A DNA stretch of 16,839 bases from Phoronis ovalis. Taxonomy: Eukaryota > Phoronida > Phoronidae. Shown here in pieces: positions 1 to 16,400 of this stretch (positions within the stretch are counted from its first letter, which is position 1; every line of letters starts with the position of its first letter). The position numbers were made by a program, and so were the translations under genes. The DNA lies in the NCBI GenBank assembly GCA_028565635.1, contig JAOXYB010022648.1:1-16839 (forward strand), in the 5' to 3' direction. A model generated the notes under the pieces. The model did not search any database and was not told the DNA's origin. It saw only the letters and a list, made by a program, of their open reading frames with translations.

Positions 1-557
1 TGCTTGAAGCGCTTTATTTTAATGCTCTTGAAGCGAATTATTCGCGTACACATTAGAGGCTGAAGCGCTTTATTATAGAGCGCTCTATTGTGAAGCGCTC
101 CAAGTGGTAAGTGTGAATGGGCCTATAGTTTGTGAAACACTGTGCAATCTATAGCCTAATGGACTAAAATGTGCTGTAACATAAGATGATATAGGATAAG
201 GCCTGTAACCTTTGCCTTAGCCTTATTGATCCACAGGTGATAAACACTGGGTTTCGGTTTTAAATATAGTTATCTACCTGTGTTACTGTTGCAGATGGTG
301 ACCCCACCTGGCATCTCCAAAACTTGATTTTTTTTATAACAAGGAATTAAAATGTTGCCTGCTAGCATTGAAATATTAAACAGAGTAAACTACCAAATTT
401 GTAGTTTTCCTATTTATACATGTATTCAAAATTATTGTCCGTATTCAAGAACAAAAAAATTACCATCTTAGCAAGAACACAAGGAATCGAATGAATTCTG
501 GAATCGTGAGAGACTGCTTTGTAGATTTTTGCTTGAAAATTTTACTTTCTGTTGCAG
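1..557 (+). other. Upstream SIK intron (3' part)
   Basis: No codon stretch matching the SIK kinase N-lobe (glycine loop, catalytic Lys, alpha-C) was found, so the preceding exon lies outside the window. A TTGCAG at 289-294 resembles an acceptor, but the sequence after it stops quickly and does not match SIK. The first ~120 bases are a repeat. Confidence 0.75.
5..100. repeat. TGAAGCG repeat cluster, likely transposon-end fragment
   Basis: TGAAGCG occurs at 5, 29, 61 and 91; two copies extend to TGAAGCGCTTTATT. A palindrome AGAGCGCTCT lies at 77-86. The GC content and CpG-bearing motifs stand out from the flanking AT-rich intron. This may be the subterminal region of a DNA transposon continuing off the window. 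Confidence 0.5.
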
Positions 558-8303
<7,746 letters not shown>

Positions 8304-8940
8304 AATCAGCGCAAGTATACTACAGAAATGTTAAAATGGGGATTCAAATAGATGAGCCATCCAGTTGAATAATCAGTACTGTACTCTAGCTTTGATATTT
8401 TGAATAGGTTTGCTAAATAGACATTATAAGATATGTGTTGCTGGAGACAGGCTGTGGATAAATGATTAAAAATTCCACAGTTTGGTAAAAGAAGCCATTT
8501 ACATTCAGTGAAATAGCTGGCAGAATCTATTTTGGCTATGTGTACAACTTGAATAGAATGGTAAATAAGATTTAAGTTATGTAGTAATAACATTGAAAGA
8601 TTGCGAAATATATTTCTGGGCACAATGAATTGTAAAACAAAATGTCCATATGTTCTATGGTGCTTACTATTTTTGTGTAATATAACATACAAGTCTTTGT
8701 GTTCCCAAGTTGGTATGTATTCCTCTAGCTCTAGCCATTTTGAAAGAATATTGTTTTTGGTTATATTTGCTTGCCAATTCTCTCACATAACTTGCTGTAT
8801 TTGTTTAAAAAGTATTGTCACATGGGTTTTATAAATTGCGCACATTGGTGGCTGTTCAATATGTAAAGAAATATTACTGAAGGACAGAAAAATGATTAGA
8901 TTACAGGGGTAAGGAATGTGTAAACTTATAGGGAGCTGGA

Positions 8941-8946
8941 AATAAA
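8941..8946 (+). terminator. Candidate proximal poly(A) signal
   Basis: AATAAA 638 bases after the SIK stop codon. The downstream sequence is purine-rich rather than GU-rich, so use is uncertain. Confidence 0.3.
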
Positions 8947-9127
8947 CTACTAGGGGAGGCAGAGAAGGCACATGAATTCCCCTAGAATTGTGATTTTTAA
9001 TGGAACAGCTCATAAAAATTTTAGCAGATAACATGTTTCAATGAGCTGCATTTATCTGCTCTTCTTATAAGTATGTAAAACTCTTGTACTTGATTTTAGA
9101 AATTACCTCATGTTTTTTGCCATATAA

Positions 9128-9138
9128 ATATTTATTTG
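9128..9138 (+). promoter_or_regulatory. Candidate AU-rich element in SIK 3' UTR
   Basis: ATATTTATTTG contains the UAUUUAU core bound by ARE-binding proteins. Rapid mRNA turnover is established for SIK1 in vertebrates; its relevance here is inference, and such motifs arise by chance in AT-rich DNA. Confidence 0.3.
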
Positions 9139-10182
9139 TTACATTTTTGCAGCAAAAGTACTGAGTGTGCTACAGATTTCTTTTTTATTCATATCTAGCA
9201 CACTCCATTAGAGTTTGTTCATATTATGTGCTGCTGTACATTGTTAGAGGCTTGTAAAGAAAAAATAGTTTTATAGCTAGACAGTTTTCATGATTTCGTG
9301 TAATATTCTTTTTTGTATAGTTTGAACAGAACGTGTACTGGCTGTGTTAAATTGTTTTTTCCTGCAAGTTTATGGTTATCTTGTCAAGTTGTTAAGCCTT
9401 TGCCTACTGAAGAACTTCTGTATACCATGATGTTGTAATTTGTTAAAACTATGGGTACTTTTGTTGAATATCCTAATAGTTAGCCATTTTGAAAATTGAA
9501 AAACTACCATGGTCAGACTACGAAAATTGCTAAACTAAAGTTACTCAAATTACCACAAAATTCCATTTTCGTAGGAAACTTATGCAGAAATTAGAAATAT
9601 CAACTTTTCTGGTTAGCTCAGTATTCCGCCATTTAATACTCGACTGCCAGTTGTGATTTTCTGCTATTTTGTGTCTATAGTAAAAGGAAAATTTTGTTGT
9701 TGTAGTACTGACAAAAATTTCAAACTTATAGTTGTTAATTTGAAGGTATATTAACACAGCACCATGTTCATGTTGTCCATTCAGTTGTTGGTTTTCTCAG
9801 TTCTTGTGTTCTTTTTAGTATTGCACTCTGTAAAGTGATTTAAAATGGAAGACAATTCACATTTACTAAGTAAGGCTGTTAAACTGTGTTGACCACTGTA
9901 ATTGTTGGTTGAAATGTGTCTGTTGAAATATAGAATTATATTTGTGAAAAAGTTGTTTTAAAAACTTGGAATTAAAAATGCAGGATACATACAAAATTGT
10001 ACTTTAAGAACTCGAGTACCCTTGTCCTACATCAAACAAAAGTAATATTGTAGCAAATTTAAGAGATTGCACAAGTACCAATGTTCTGATGCATTATGTA
10101 AACAGCAGACTAAAAAACCTACTAACATGCAATTGAATGTTGGAAAGACTGGGGCCACCATTTTATGACCTAGTACACTCCA

Positions 10183-10188
10183 AATAAA
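10183..10188 (+). terminator. Candidate distal poly(A) signal of SIK
   Basis: AATAAA within CTCCAAATAAAGTATC. It sits near the point where the + strand changes from T-rich to A-rich, as expected at the end of a transcription unit facing a convergent neighbour. Confidence 0.45.
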
Positions 10189-10666
10189 GTATCAACTGTA
10201 ATATTGAGCATTCATATTAGTCATGAACTGTACGCATACTCAAGAAGCATCAAAACTGAATGTTTAAGCCTTAACAATAGATGTATATTTTAAAATATTG
10301 AATAAAATATAGCAGAAAGATCATATTTATAAAAAACAGCTTTAAAATAGATTTATCAGTAATACTACAGAAAAACAATTAAGAAGTACATAGTAGCAAA
10401 AATATAGGTCTATTCAAAAAGTGAATTTTAACTAACAAGTGTTAAACAAAAACCTAATGCAACTTTAAAAAACAGTTTTGACATATATAGAAAATATCAG
10501 ACTAAAGAAACAAAATTATCAGAAAATAAATTGTATCTTCGTGATGACTAGAAAAAGACACATACCAACAGTGCTTAAGTTGCCCAGAAGTAAATTTTAC
10601 TTTAAAGAATAATTGAATGTCAAGTGAAAAACTTTTTAGTACATCCCCCCCCGTTTCTTTTCGTTT
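10189..10666 (-). other. 3' UTR of the annexin-like gene (extent inferred)
   Basis: The + strand is A-rich here, so the - strand transcript is U-rich, as expected for a 3' UTR. No canonical AATAAA is seen on the - strand close to the stop. TTTATA near 10325 (TATAAA on the - strand) is a weak variant, and an ATTAAA occurs much further on at 9637-9632. The end is therefore undetermined. Confidence 0.4.
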
Positions 10667-10798
10667 TTATCCGCGTCCCACAGCCATTTTCAAGGATTTT
10701 TGAAGATCTTTGTCAGCCATATTGGCATTGGCAATGTCCACAGATAGAGACTCAAAAAATAAACTGCGATAGTTTTCTTTGATGATTCTCATATTTTC
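10667..10798 (-). CDS. Annexin-like gene last coding exon
   Basis: 43 codons and TAA (10669-10667): ENMRIIKENYRSLFFESLSV, then DIANANMADKDLQKSLKMAV and GRG. This is the terminal annexin repeat end, matching '[36 protein letters not shown]'. The acceptor is TTTGTAG. Annexins characteristically stop a few residues after this helix, so the C terminus is complete. Confidence 0.88.
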   Translation of the reverse strand, partial: ENMRIIKENYRSLFFESLSVDIANANMADKDLQKSLKMAVGRG

Positions 10799-13700
10799 CT
10801 ACAAAACAAAGCATAAAAACTCGACCTAAACAATTTCCCCTACGTAGTCTAGGCATAAAAAACAAAATGCATATTTAAAATGTATTGAATACACTTGCCC
10901 ACTAATATTGCCATTTTTTTAACAAATATAACTATTTATAACATGAATGAAGTATAATCTCAAGGTGAACTCTTGGTCGTGTTGCCACGTTTGTCGAATT
11001 TATTGCGCATAACATCAGGTGCCTGTGCTGAGGATTTGTACTTAACGTTTCTGCATTTCAGTTAATCAAATCCTAATTTAGAATCATGTATCTCATATCA
11101 CTGCTGTACCACAGATACAACGGAGGAGACAAATATGGCAGATTGATAATAGGTAAACAAATGAAGGATTACACACTTCTATACACATAACCTTTATGTA
11201 TACTAAATAATGAGCTTGCTAATTTAACTATACAAGTGCTATTGCACAATTTGCATACTAGGTGGCATAACAAAATAAATCCGCAATCGCAATTTCTGAA
11301 GCATTTTTGTTGTTTCCTATGCTTCCCAGAACAGAAATAAATGTTTAATATCGGAGCACTCAATAATGTGAGAAAATAAAATACCTCGGATTGGGTGAGC
11401 ACAGTAAAACACAAATGTCTCATTTGGCTGACATCTGAAGTATTCATAAGAGCATTGATTTCTTCAGCCAGATAGAGATGAGGATTTCTGATAATTTTTG
11501 CTAAAATTGAAAAATATCAATAATTGAACAATATTATGTAAGTTCTGAAAAATTTAATTATTCCTGTGTATAATGAAATCCTTCACATTTAACAACACAT
11601 GTACAGACTGCACATATTGCTTATTGTGCAAATTAAAAGCAAAATGCACATAAATGTTCATGATAGATTTCTAACCCATCTCATCAGAGGTAGAATTCAA
11701 GACATCTTAGTCAATATCAGAATAATTAATAGTAGCAGCTATAGAAAGGGCAAATAGTATCGCAACACATTATCAATGAATGCCCGAGCTTTTATACAAA
11801 CCCATGAATAGAATTATGGATTTTTTTTAGAGCTGCATTTACACCAATTCCGTACTATTTAGCAAAACAGTGAATTTTAAAATATTATTTTAAATACCAT
11901 CAAAACTTGTAATCAGGATAATGCACTTAATTTTATAATTATAAATGTTAGTGTATGTAAAAATTGAGTAAATAAAAGCAATGACAAAATATGGATTTAA
12001 AATATAACACACAGACACACGCATACACTCACTTACCTTTTGAAATTGTACTTTATCATTTTATCAGCAAATTAAACTGTTTATCTCTATTTATGAGAAC
12101 CTTTCAACCTAACTCTACAGTTATGTGGAGTTCAACTACAATGATATTGGTGGTGCAATGACATGCACCAAAAACACATACCAAATGTTAAGAAGCCATC
12201 TTTGGTAGTTTTTGATTGTCCAGCCGAGTAATGTTTCTCAATCTCAACAGTGATGTCTCTTTGGCATTTCTGAAGTGAATATATTACATATGTGTAAGAC
12301 AAATGTGATAACTTTATGTAGTATTTGCTTCCCAGTTGGCAAGCTTGATGAAAAGAAGAAAGCTGGCCTAATTTTGAAATGCATGTGCAATGCCACCTAC
12401 TGGATTAGATAAGCATAAAACAACACAACAAGTTTTTGATGATATATAAACAGATGTGAACAAAATGCTAAATAAAAATTCTTTGACGAAATGTTTCCAT
12501 CAAAACAACTAGGACAGGTTAAGATCTTGGCAAGGCATGTAAGTTTTCTTTACACTATTTAAACTCATTTTGATATAAAATTTGATCCATATTTTAGCAG
12601 TCATAATGTTTGCATGCACCTTCAAAAACAATTCCAGGATTGCTTTGGCAGCTTCCCTACTATAAGATGCGAGCATATTCTGAAACAGTTGATCATTTTC
12701 AAATAAAGTACTACCAATTCCTTCCACCAGTTTATTTCCATACTGCTCTATGTCCTCGTCAGTTTTCTGCAAAAGATGTACAAGAATTAACCATCACGGA
12801 ATGAAAAGTTACTATAAATGAAAACCTGATTTAAACCCAGGGTAACTTGTTAGCTTTTTTGCAGAATAAAATTTTAATTTGTATTCCAATGCAGTCTTTA
12901 TACTTTTTACTTACTATGCCAGGAATAACTATTTATTCATGATTGAAACACCTAAGGTGAATTACTAAAGTACCTGGTTGGCTACTATTTTGCCGCATAG
13001 AATTTCAGCAATTTCTTCTGAACAGTTTTCTCTTATATCAACAGTTATTTCTTTCCCATATTTGTTGTTATACTCATCACATAAACTCCTAATCTCTTCT
13101 TCAGTCATTACACAGATTACTTCAATGACATAAATTTCATTAGGGATACTAAGACATTCTCTAAGATATTCCGCAGTAACTTTCAGCACATTTTCTGAAA
13201 AAAATGTTTGTTCATATCACTTGCTTGACCATTTCAAGCTATATTGTAAGGCTGTTTTGACTAACTTTATTTTCTTCTCTAATTTCATGTAAAGATTGTA
13301 CATTATTGGAAAGGCTATATGCTTTAAAGTTTATACATCCCAAATACAAGAGGTTGAAAATATTTCTCATAATCTTAGAAGCAATCATTTTTGAAAAAAT
13401 ATTGCGGTTTTCAAATTTTAATTCATTTTAAACAAGATATTTGTCATGTCTAATGCCCATCAAATCCATTACATTATATTGTGGTTTGTAGCTCTGATTT
13501 GTATCTGGGTGGGCAGTACAATTTCTGAAGTAGTTCCATTTAGTATTACATATGTATAAAGCCAAGTACCGGATACAATACATTTTAAAGATTTGCAATC
13601 AGCATTTGACCTACTTCTCAAGGACATTTTAAAATGTCATTTTAAAATGTGACGCATCAACCAACTTACATGTATGTCCAGCTTGAATTCATCTTCGAAT

Positions 13701-14819
13701 CATCCAGTCAATGCTTCATCTTTCTCGAAATGGGAGCAATGTGACATGTCCTCTCGGGAACAAACATGGCCACCATTCAACCATATTGGAAGTGATCAAG
13801 GTCAAAATTATTCAGTCAAAGCTTTGTCTTTCCCGAAATGGGTGCAACGTGATGGTCGCCACTTGCTCATATAGGAAATCATCCGAATCAATATTATATA
13901 TAACCTGTACATTAATCTGTACTAAATAAATTCTGTATCAAATATGAAGCTAATTGGATAAAAACTGGAGCTGGCCACCAGTCGGCCATCTTGGCAACAA
14001 ACATAGCCACAAGTCTGCCATATTAAAGTAGTCAACGTCAAAATTACAAGAAGCTGATTATATAAAAACTGAAGCTGTTAATTATCACAAGACAAAGAAA
14101 GTGCTACGCCAAGGCAGATGACGATTAGCCTACGACTATACATGTCCAGCCACTGTGTGGATAGGCATAAAGACACACTTTTCCACAAAATGGGTTCATA
14201 TCAGCCTGGTCATATATGTTCAAATTCAAGCTACATAATAAAATTAAGAGGATTTATAGTTTATTTTAAAAATGTATACTTGTATATGTTTATCTTTTCA
14301 TTTTAATTAATTTGCTAAAAACATAGGATGAAATATTTACACACCTCAATGTCTCTCTAAACCTTAATTGACTACTTGCAGACAGCGGATGAACATCTAA
14401 ATGTTCACAGCATGCAGTGTGAGCACATAAATGGAGAACTGTGTCTTTGCTCATTGGTGTTTGCAACCAGTAGCTGATCCATCAAGTGTATACAAACAGT
14501 ATATTGTTCGTAAGATAGTGGAAAACTAGTTTAGTTTGTGACTGCGTCTAGTTATACATGTGAACTACATCTACAAGTATTTTCTGTTGAAAGTATATAA
14601 TTTTCTCTAACAGCTTGTTCAATGTTTGTTACATAACAAATGAAGTTTTAACACAATTGGTGAAAATAATTAATAAAACTGATTTTTACCTTTAGAGATC
14701 CCACTGTTTAAAACTTCTTTCCAGTTTACTTCTCCCTCTGGAGAGCAAACACTTGTTTCTGATGTGTTTAATTGCTGTTTGATTTTACTGTTTCCATCAG
14801 TTGATTGTCCACAGCCCAT
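10667..14819 (-). CDS. Annexin-like protein, three repeats, N-terminal dual-acylation motif
   Basis: Annexins are phospholipid-binding proteins made of ~70-residue five-helix repeats. Six - strand exons with GT-AG borders join in frame to 277 residues. The N terminus MGCGQS fits N-myristoylation at Gly2 and palmitoylation at Cys3. Repeats lie at about 51-113 (TAEYLRECL, then EEEIRSLCDEYNNKYGKEI), 124-197 (LVEGIGST, then AILELFLKKCQRDITVEIEK) and 205-273 (AEEINALM, then NMRIIKENYRSLFFESL). The KIIRNPHLYLAEE linker matches the III-IV junction of annexins, so these align with repeats II-IV. Repeat I is absent and replaced by a ~45-residue Ser/Gln-rich head. Ordinary annexins have four repeats and about 320 residues. 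Calcium loops are degenerate: SIPNE and NTSDVS replace GxGTD, and only GIGST in the middle repeat is close. The start is at ATG 14819-14817, in good context (A at -3, G at +4). The family call rests on the repeat pattern and was not searched. Confidence 0.85.
10799..11384 (-). other. Annexin-like gene intron, 586 bp
   Basis: AT-rich intron before the last coding exon. An open frame runs from the upstream exon into it by read-through, to a stop near 11169. Nothing else is recognised. Confidence 0.85.
11385..11500 (-). CDS. Annexin-like gene exon 5 (start of last repeat)
   Basis: The exon encodes KIIRNPHLYLAEEINALM, then NTSDVSQMRHLCFTVLTQSE, ending in phase 0 before GTATTT. RNPHLYLAE matches the RNPPAYFAE signature that leads into annexin repeat IV, and VLTQSE matches VVSRSE. 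The calcium-loop glycines are replaced by NTSD. Confidence 0.88.
11501..12181 (-). other. Annexin-like gene intron, 681 bp
   Basis: AT-rich intron with a short CA-rich stretch at about 12005-12030. It contains a strong but apparently unused donor-like GTAAGT on the - strand (12036-12031). The candidate exon ending there hits a stop in the required frame. Confidence 0.85.
12182..12269 (-). CDS. Annexin-like gene exon 4 (end of second repeat)
   Basis: 29 codons plus one base: KCQRDITVEIEKHYSAG, then KTTKDGFLTF. The acceptor is CTTCAG and the donor GTATGT. It corresponds to the 'GKDIEKSIKKEFSGD...LL' segment of annexins. The phase-1 end joins CA of the next exon to give Ala. Confidence 0.86.
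12270..12619 (-). other. Annexin-like gene intron, 350 bp
   Basis: Intron between exons 3 and 4, with a GTGCAT donor and a CTTCAG acceptor. No other feature is seen. Confidence 0.85.
12620..12766 (-). CDS. Annexin-like gene exon 3 (start of second repeat present)
   Basis: 49 codons in phase 0: KTDEDIEQYGNKLVEGIGST, then ENDQLFQNMLASYSREAAKA and ILELFLK. It follows the annexin repeat III pattern and holds the only loop (GIGST) near the calcium-site consensus. The donor GTGCAT is weak but canonical GT. Confidence 0.87.
12974..13194 (-). CDS. Annexin-like gene exon 2 (first annexin repeat present)
   Basis: The exon starts with AA completing a Glu codon and encodes NVLKVTAEYLRECLSIPNE, then VIEVICVMTEEEIRSLC, DEYNNKYGKEITVDI, and ends at IVANQ in phase 0 before GTACTT. 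This is a full annexin repeat, helices A to E, corresponding to repeat II. The calcium loop is missing (SIPNE instead of GxGTDE). Confidence 0.88.
13623..13649. repeat. Tandem palindromes (CATTTTAAAATG twice)
   Basis: GACATTTTAAAATGTC at 13623-13638 is a perfect 16 bp palindrome. It is followed at once by a second CATTTTAAAATG palindrome at 13638-13649, sharing the boundary base. Confidence 0.8.
13705..14080. repeat. Degenerate ~105 bp tandem repeat, about 3.5 copies
   Basis: CAGTCAATGCTTCATCTTTC at 13705 recurs diverged at 13813 (CAGTCAAAGCTTTGTCTTTC), period 108. GAAGCTAATTGGATAAAAAC at 13946 recurs at 14050 (GAAGCTGATTATATAAAAAC), period 104. AACAAACATGGCCACCATT at 13759 recurs at 13996. 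These look like decayed satellite-like or SINE-derived units. Confidence 0.65.
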
Positions 14820-14879
14820 GATTGCATTTCCCTCACTAATCTTACTGAAGTAGCTGAGACATTTTTTCCTAATATAGAT
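14690..14879 (-). CDS. Annexin-like gene, first coding exon (MGCGQS)
   Basis: The acceptor TTGCAG precedes 14879; about 60 bases of apparent 5' UTR follow, then ATG at 14819-14817. The coding part (14819-14690) gives MGCGQSTDGNSK, then a polar segment to WKEVLNSGISK plus one base. The donor is GTAAAA. The frame is open upstream of the ATG to the acceptor (IYIRKKC...), so a longer N terminus is possible, but the acylation motif supports the chosen start. Confidence 0.75.
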
Positions 14880-16311
14880 CTGCAATTGGAAAAATAAAGA
14901 CTAAAATGCAAAATGAGCATTAGTCAATAGGCTATCTAAATCTTAATCTGCTTACTGGTTCTTGAGGCAACTGTAACTGTAATGATAACACTAATCTATC
15001 GAAAATACATACTGGAATACATAAGACTCTACAATGCCTATATTTACTGGTAAACAAGAGCTTACTAAGGGATCATCTCAAAAGATATCACAATGACCAC
15101 AAATGTATAGTGTTTCGTATAGGAATTACCCCAACTCCCCCCTGGTCAAACGTAGGGGGGTTAGTGAGATTATTGGAGGTCATGTACATGTAAAATTGAC
15201 TACCAATTTCCGAGAGCGAAATCAGGGCCGTCAGACACTTTTTCAAAGGGGGGTGTGAGAGAAAAATATCAGTTCAGTAATCGAAAAAGGTCGCTGAAAC
15301 GTCGCTGAAACGTCTCTGTGCTCCAAGAAAAAAATTGACAAACAAAAAAAAGTCCATTTCCACTCTTATTGTACCAATACACCAGAGTGTCATAAACAAA
15401 AAAAAATTCTTTCTGCTTCAAAGGGGGTGCATTTACTATTTCAAAACGGGAGTGCGTTAAAGGAATGATTTTAAATATCGTAGTATATATGCTAAGCATG
15501 ATTTTTTCATTTCGCACCTGAAACCATAAACGTAGGGAGATTTTAACCCCCTGCCTCCTATACAAAACACTATACGTTTGTGGTCATTGTGATAACTTTT
15601 GAGATGATCCCCAAGTTTATCCCATAATAAATAAATAAGCAAAAGTTCACAAAAATATTCTCAGAAATAATTAAATTAAAGTGAAAACAAGATGACCACC
15701 TAATGAGATGCTGATACAAATAAAAGGTGCTCACTACCCAAAAATTTTTAAAGATTTTGGATGGGAATTTTACATATTAGTAAAAAATCAAACATCTTGC
15801 TCACCAGATGGACTCACAGGTAAAATGCAAATTAACCAGTTGAGAAAGTTGTTTTACTATGCCAGTAAAATTCCCATTCAAATCTTTAACACTTGGATAT
15901 TTGAAACTCTGAAATTTATCGATTCATATTAGGTGGTTTCTAGCTAGTATTGAAATCTTTCATCAATAAGGGAATGGCACACATATTGAAAGGATATAAA
16001 ATTAATATATAACACGTACATCACATCAGCTGCTATTGAAAGGTATTACTGAAGTATCAATAACACAGTGTCCTAAAGATACTGACAATATTTTTAGAGG
16101 ATGTATGCAATTCAAACTCAAACCATCCTTCCATTTTTAGTTGTTCTCAAAAATGGACCCATTTTTAGGCCTTGATTTTCTGTCACAAAAAGGAACCATT
16201 TTAAAGTTTTTCTTTCGGTGCGTGCGTGTGTGTGGCGTGTACATACACATACATTATTTTGCTAAATTAAAGTTAAAGTTAACAGCAGAAAATTAAATGA
16301 ATTAGACTTAC
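14880..16311 (-). other. Probable 5' UTR intron of the annexin-like gene
   Basis: The coding exon at 14879 is preceded by a good acceptor, which implies an upstream exon. The best nearby - strand donor is GTAAGT at 16311-16306, giving an intron of about 1.4 kb that contains the inverted-repeat element at 15069-15611. No coding signal is seen elsewhere; the open frame at 15708-15932 is AT-driven and unrecognised. Confidence 0.4.
15069..15611. mobile_element. Non-autonomous inverted-repeat transposable element (MITE-like), 543 bp
   Basis: Terminal inverted repeats of about 55 bp: the left end starts GGGATCATCTCAAAAG at 15069 and runs to 15123; the right end (15557-15611) is its reverse complement with only a few differences. 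The interior has a G-rich patch near each end and no transposase-like frame. Candidate flanking duplication is only TTA/TAA-like (CTTA...left, TTTA...right) and imperfect. The family cannot be set; a PIF/Harbinger-type origin is one option. Confidence 0.75.
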
Positions 16312-16400
16312 CGCATATGCATAATTATAGTTTGGTATGTATGAATGTTCTAATTGGAAATAATACGTCATGGCAAACAATATATCTCAGTAATGACAAC
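16312..16400 (-). other. Candidate 5' non-coding exon of the annexin-like gene
   Basis: A consensus donor (GCG|GTAAGT) ends a possible exon at 16312 on the - strand. The right limit is arbitrary, since no promoter element or transcription start could be identified. It is proposed only because the MGCGQS exon begins with a splice acceptor. Confidence 0.25.

Larger units (their letters stand above)
8304..10188 (+). other. SIK2: SIK 3' UTR (extent inferred)
   Basis: About 1.9 kb of T-rich sequence without coding features follows the SIK stop. AATAAA signals lie at 8941-8946 and 10183-10188; the second fits the strand-composition flip better, and either or both could be used. ATATTTATTTG near 9128-9138 is an AU-rich-element-type core, a motif common in unstable immediate-early messages. 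Open frames here on either strand have low-complexity, AT-driven translations and match nothing recognisable. Confidence 0.55.
13195..14689 (-). other. Annexin-like gene intron, 1.5 kb (position of the missing repeat I)
   Basis: Phase-1 intron between the MGCGQS exon and the first annexin repeat exon. A repeat I exon of phase 1-1 could in principle lie here, but no annexin-like translation was recognised on the - strand. The middle is occupied by a degenerate ~105 bp tandem repeat and by palindromic ACATTTTAAAATGT units. Confidence 0.8.

Noticed and set aside
100-115. Donor-like GTAAGT at 108 as the end of the preceding SIK exon
   Set aside because: The preceding exon should end in phase 0 with a sequence like HIIKLYQ; the bases here do not encode that and belong to a repeat.
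289-335. Acceptor-like TTGCAG followed by ATGGTGACCCCACC
   Set aside because: The frame stops after about 11 codons and does not resemble the SIK N-lobe; no donor is suitably placed.
8306-8692. 128-codon open frame on the - strand
   Set aside because: It lies antisense in the SIK 3' UTR, with composition typical of chance translation and no recognisable motif.
8783-9034. Open frames in both strands across 8.6-9.0 kb
   Set aside because: They overlap each other in the UTR and show no similarity to known families.
12031-12120. Possible extra annexin exon ending at the strong GTAAGT donor (12036-12031, - strand)
   Set aside because: From the best upstream acceptor and in the phase required by its neighbours, a stop occurs within four codons; flanking exons already join perfectly without it.
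15269-15565. 98-codon open frame on the - strand within the inverted-repeat element
   Set aside because: Low-complexity Phe-rich translation with no transposase or other domain; it overlaps a terminal repeat and is a chance frame.
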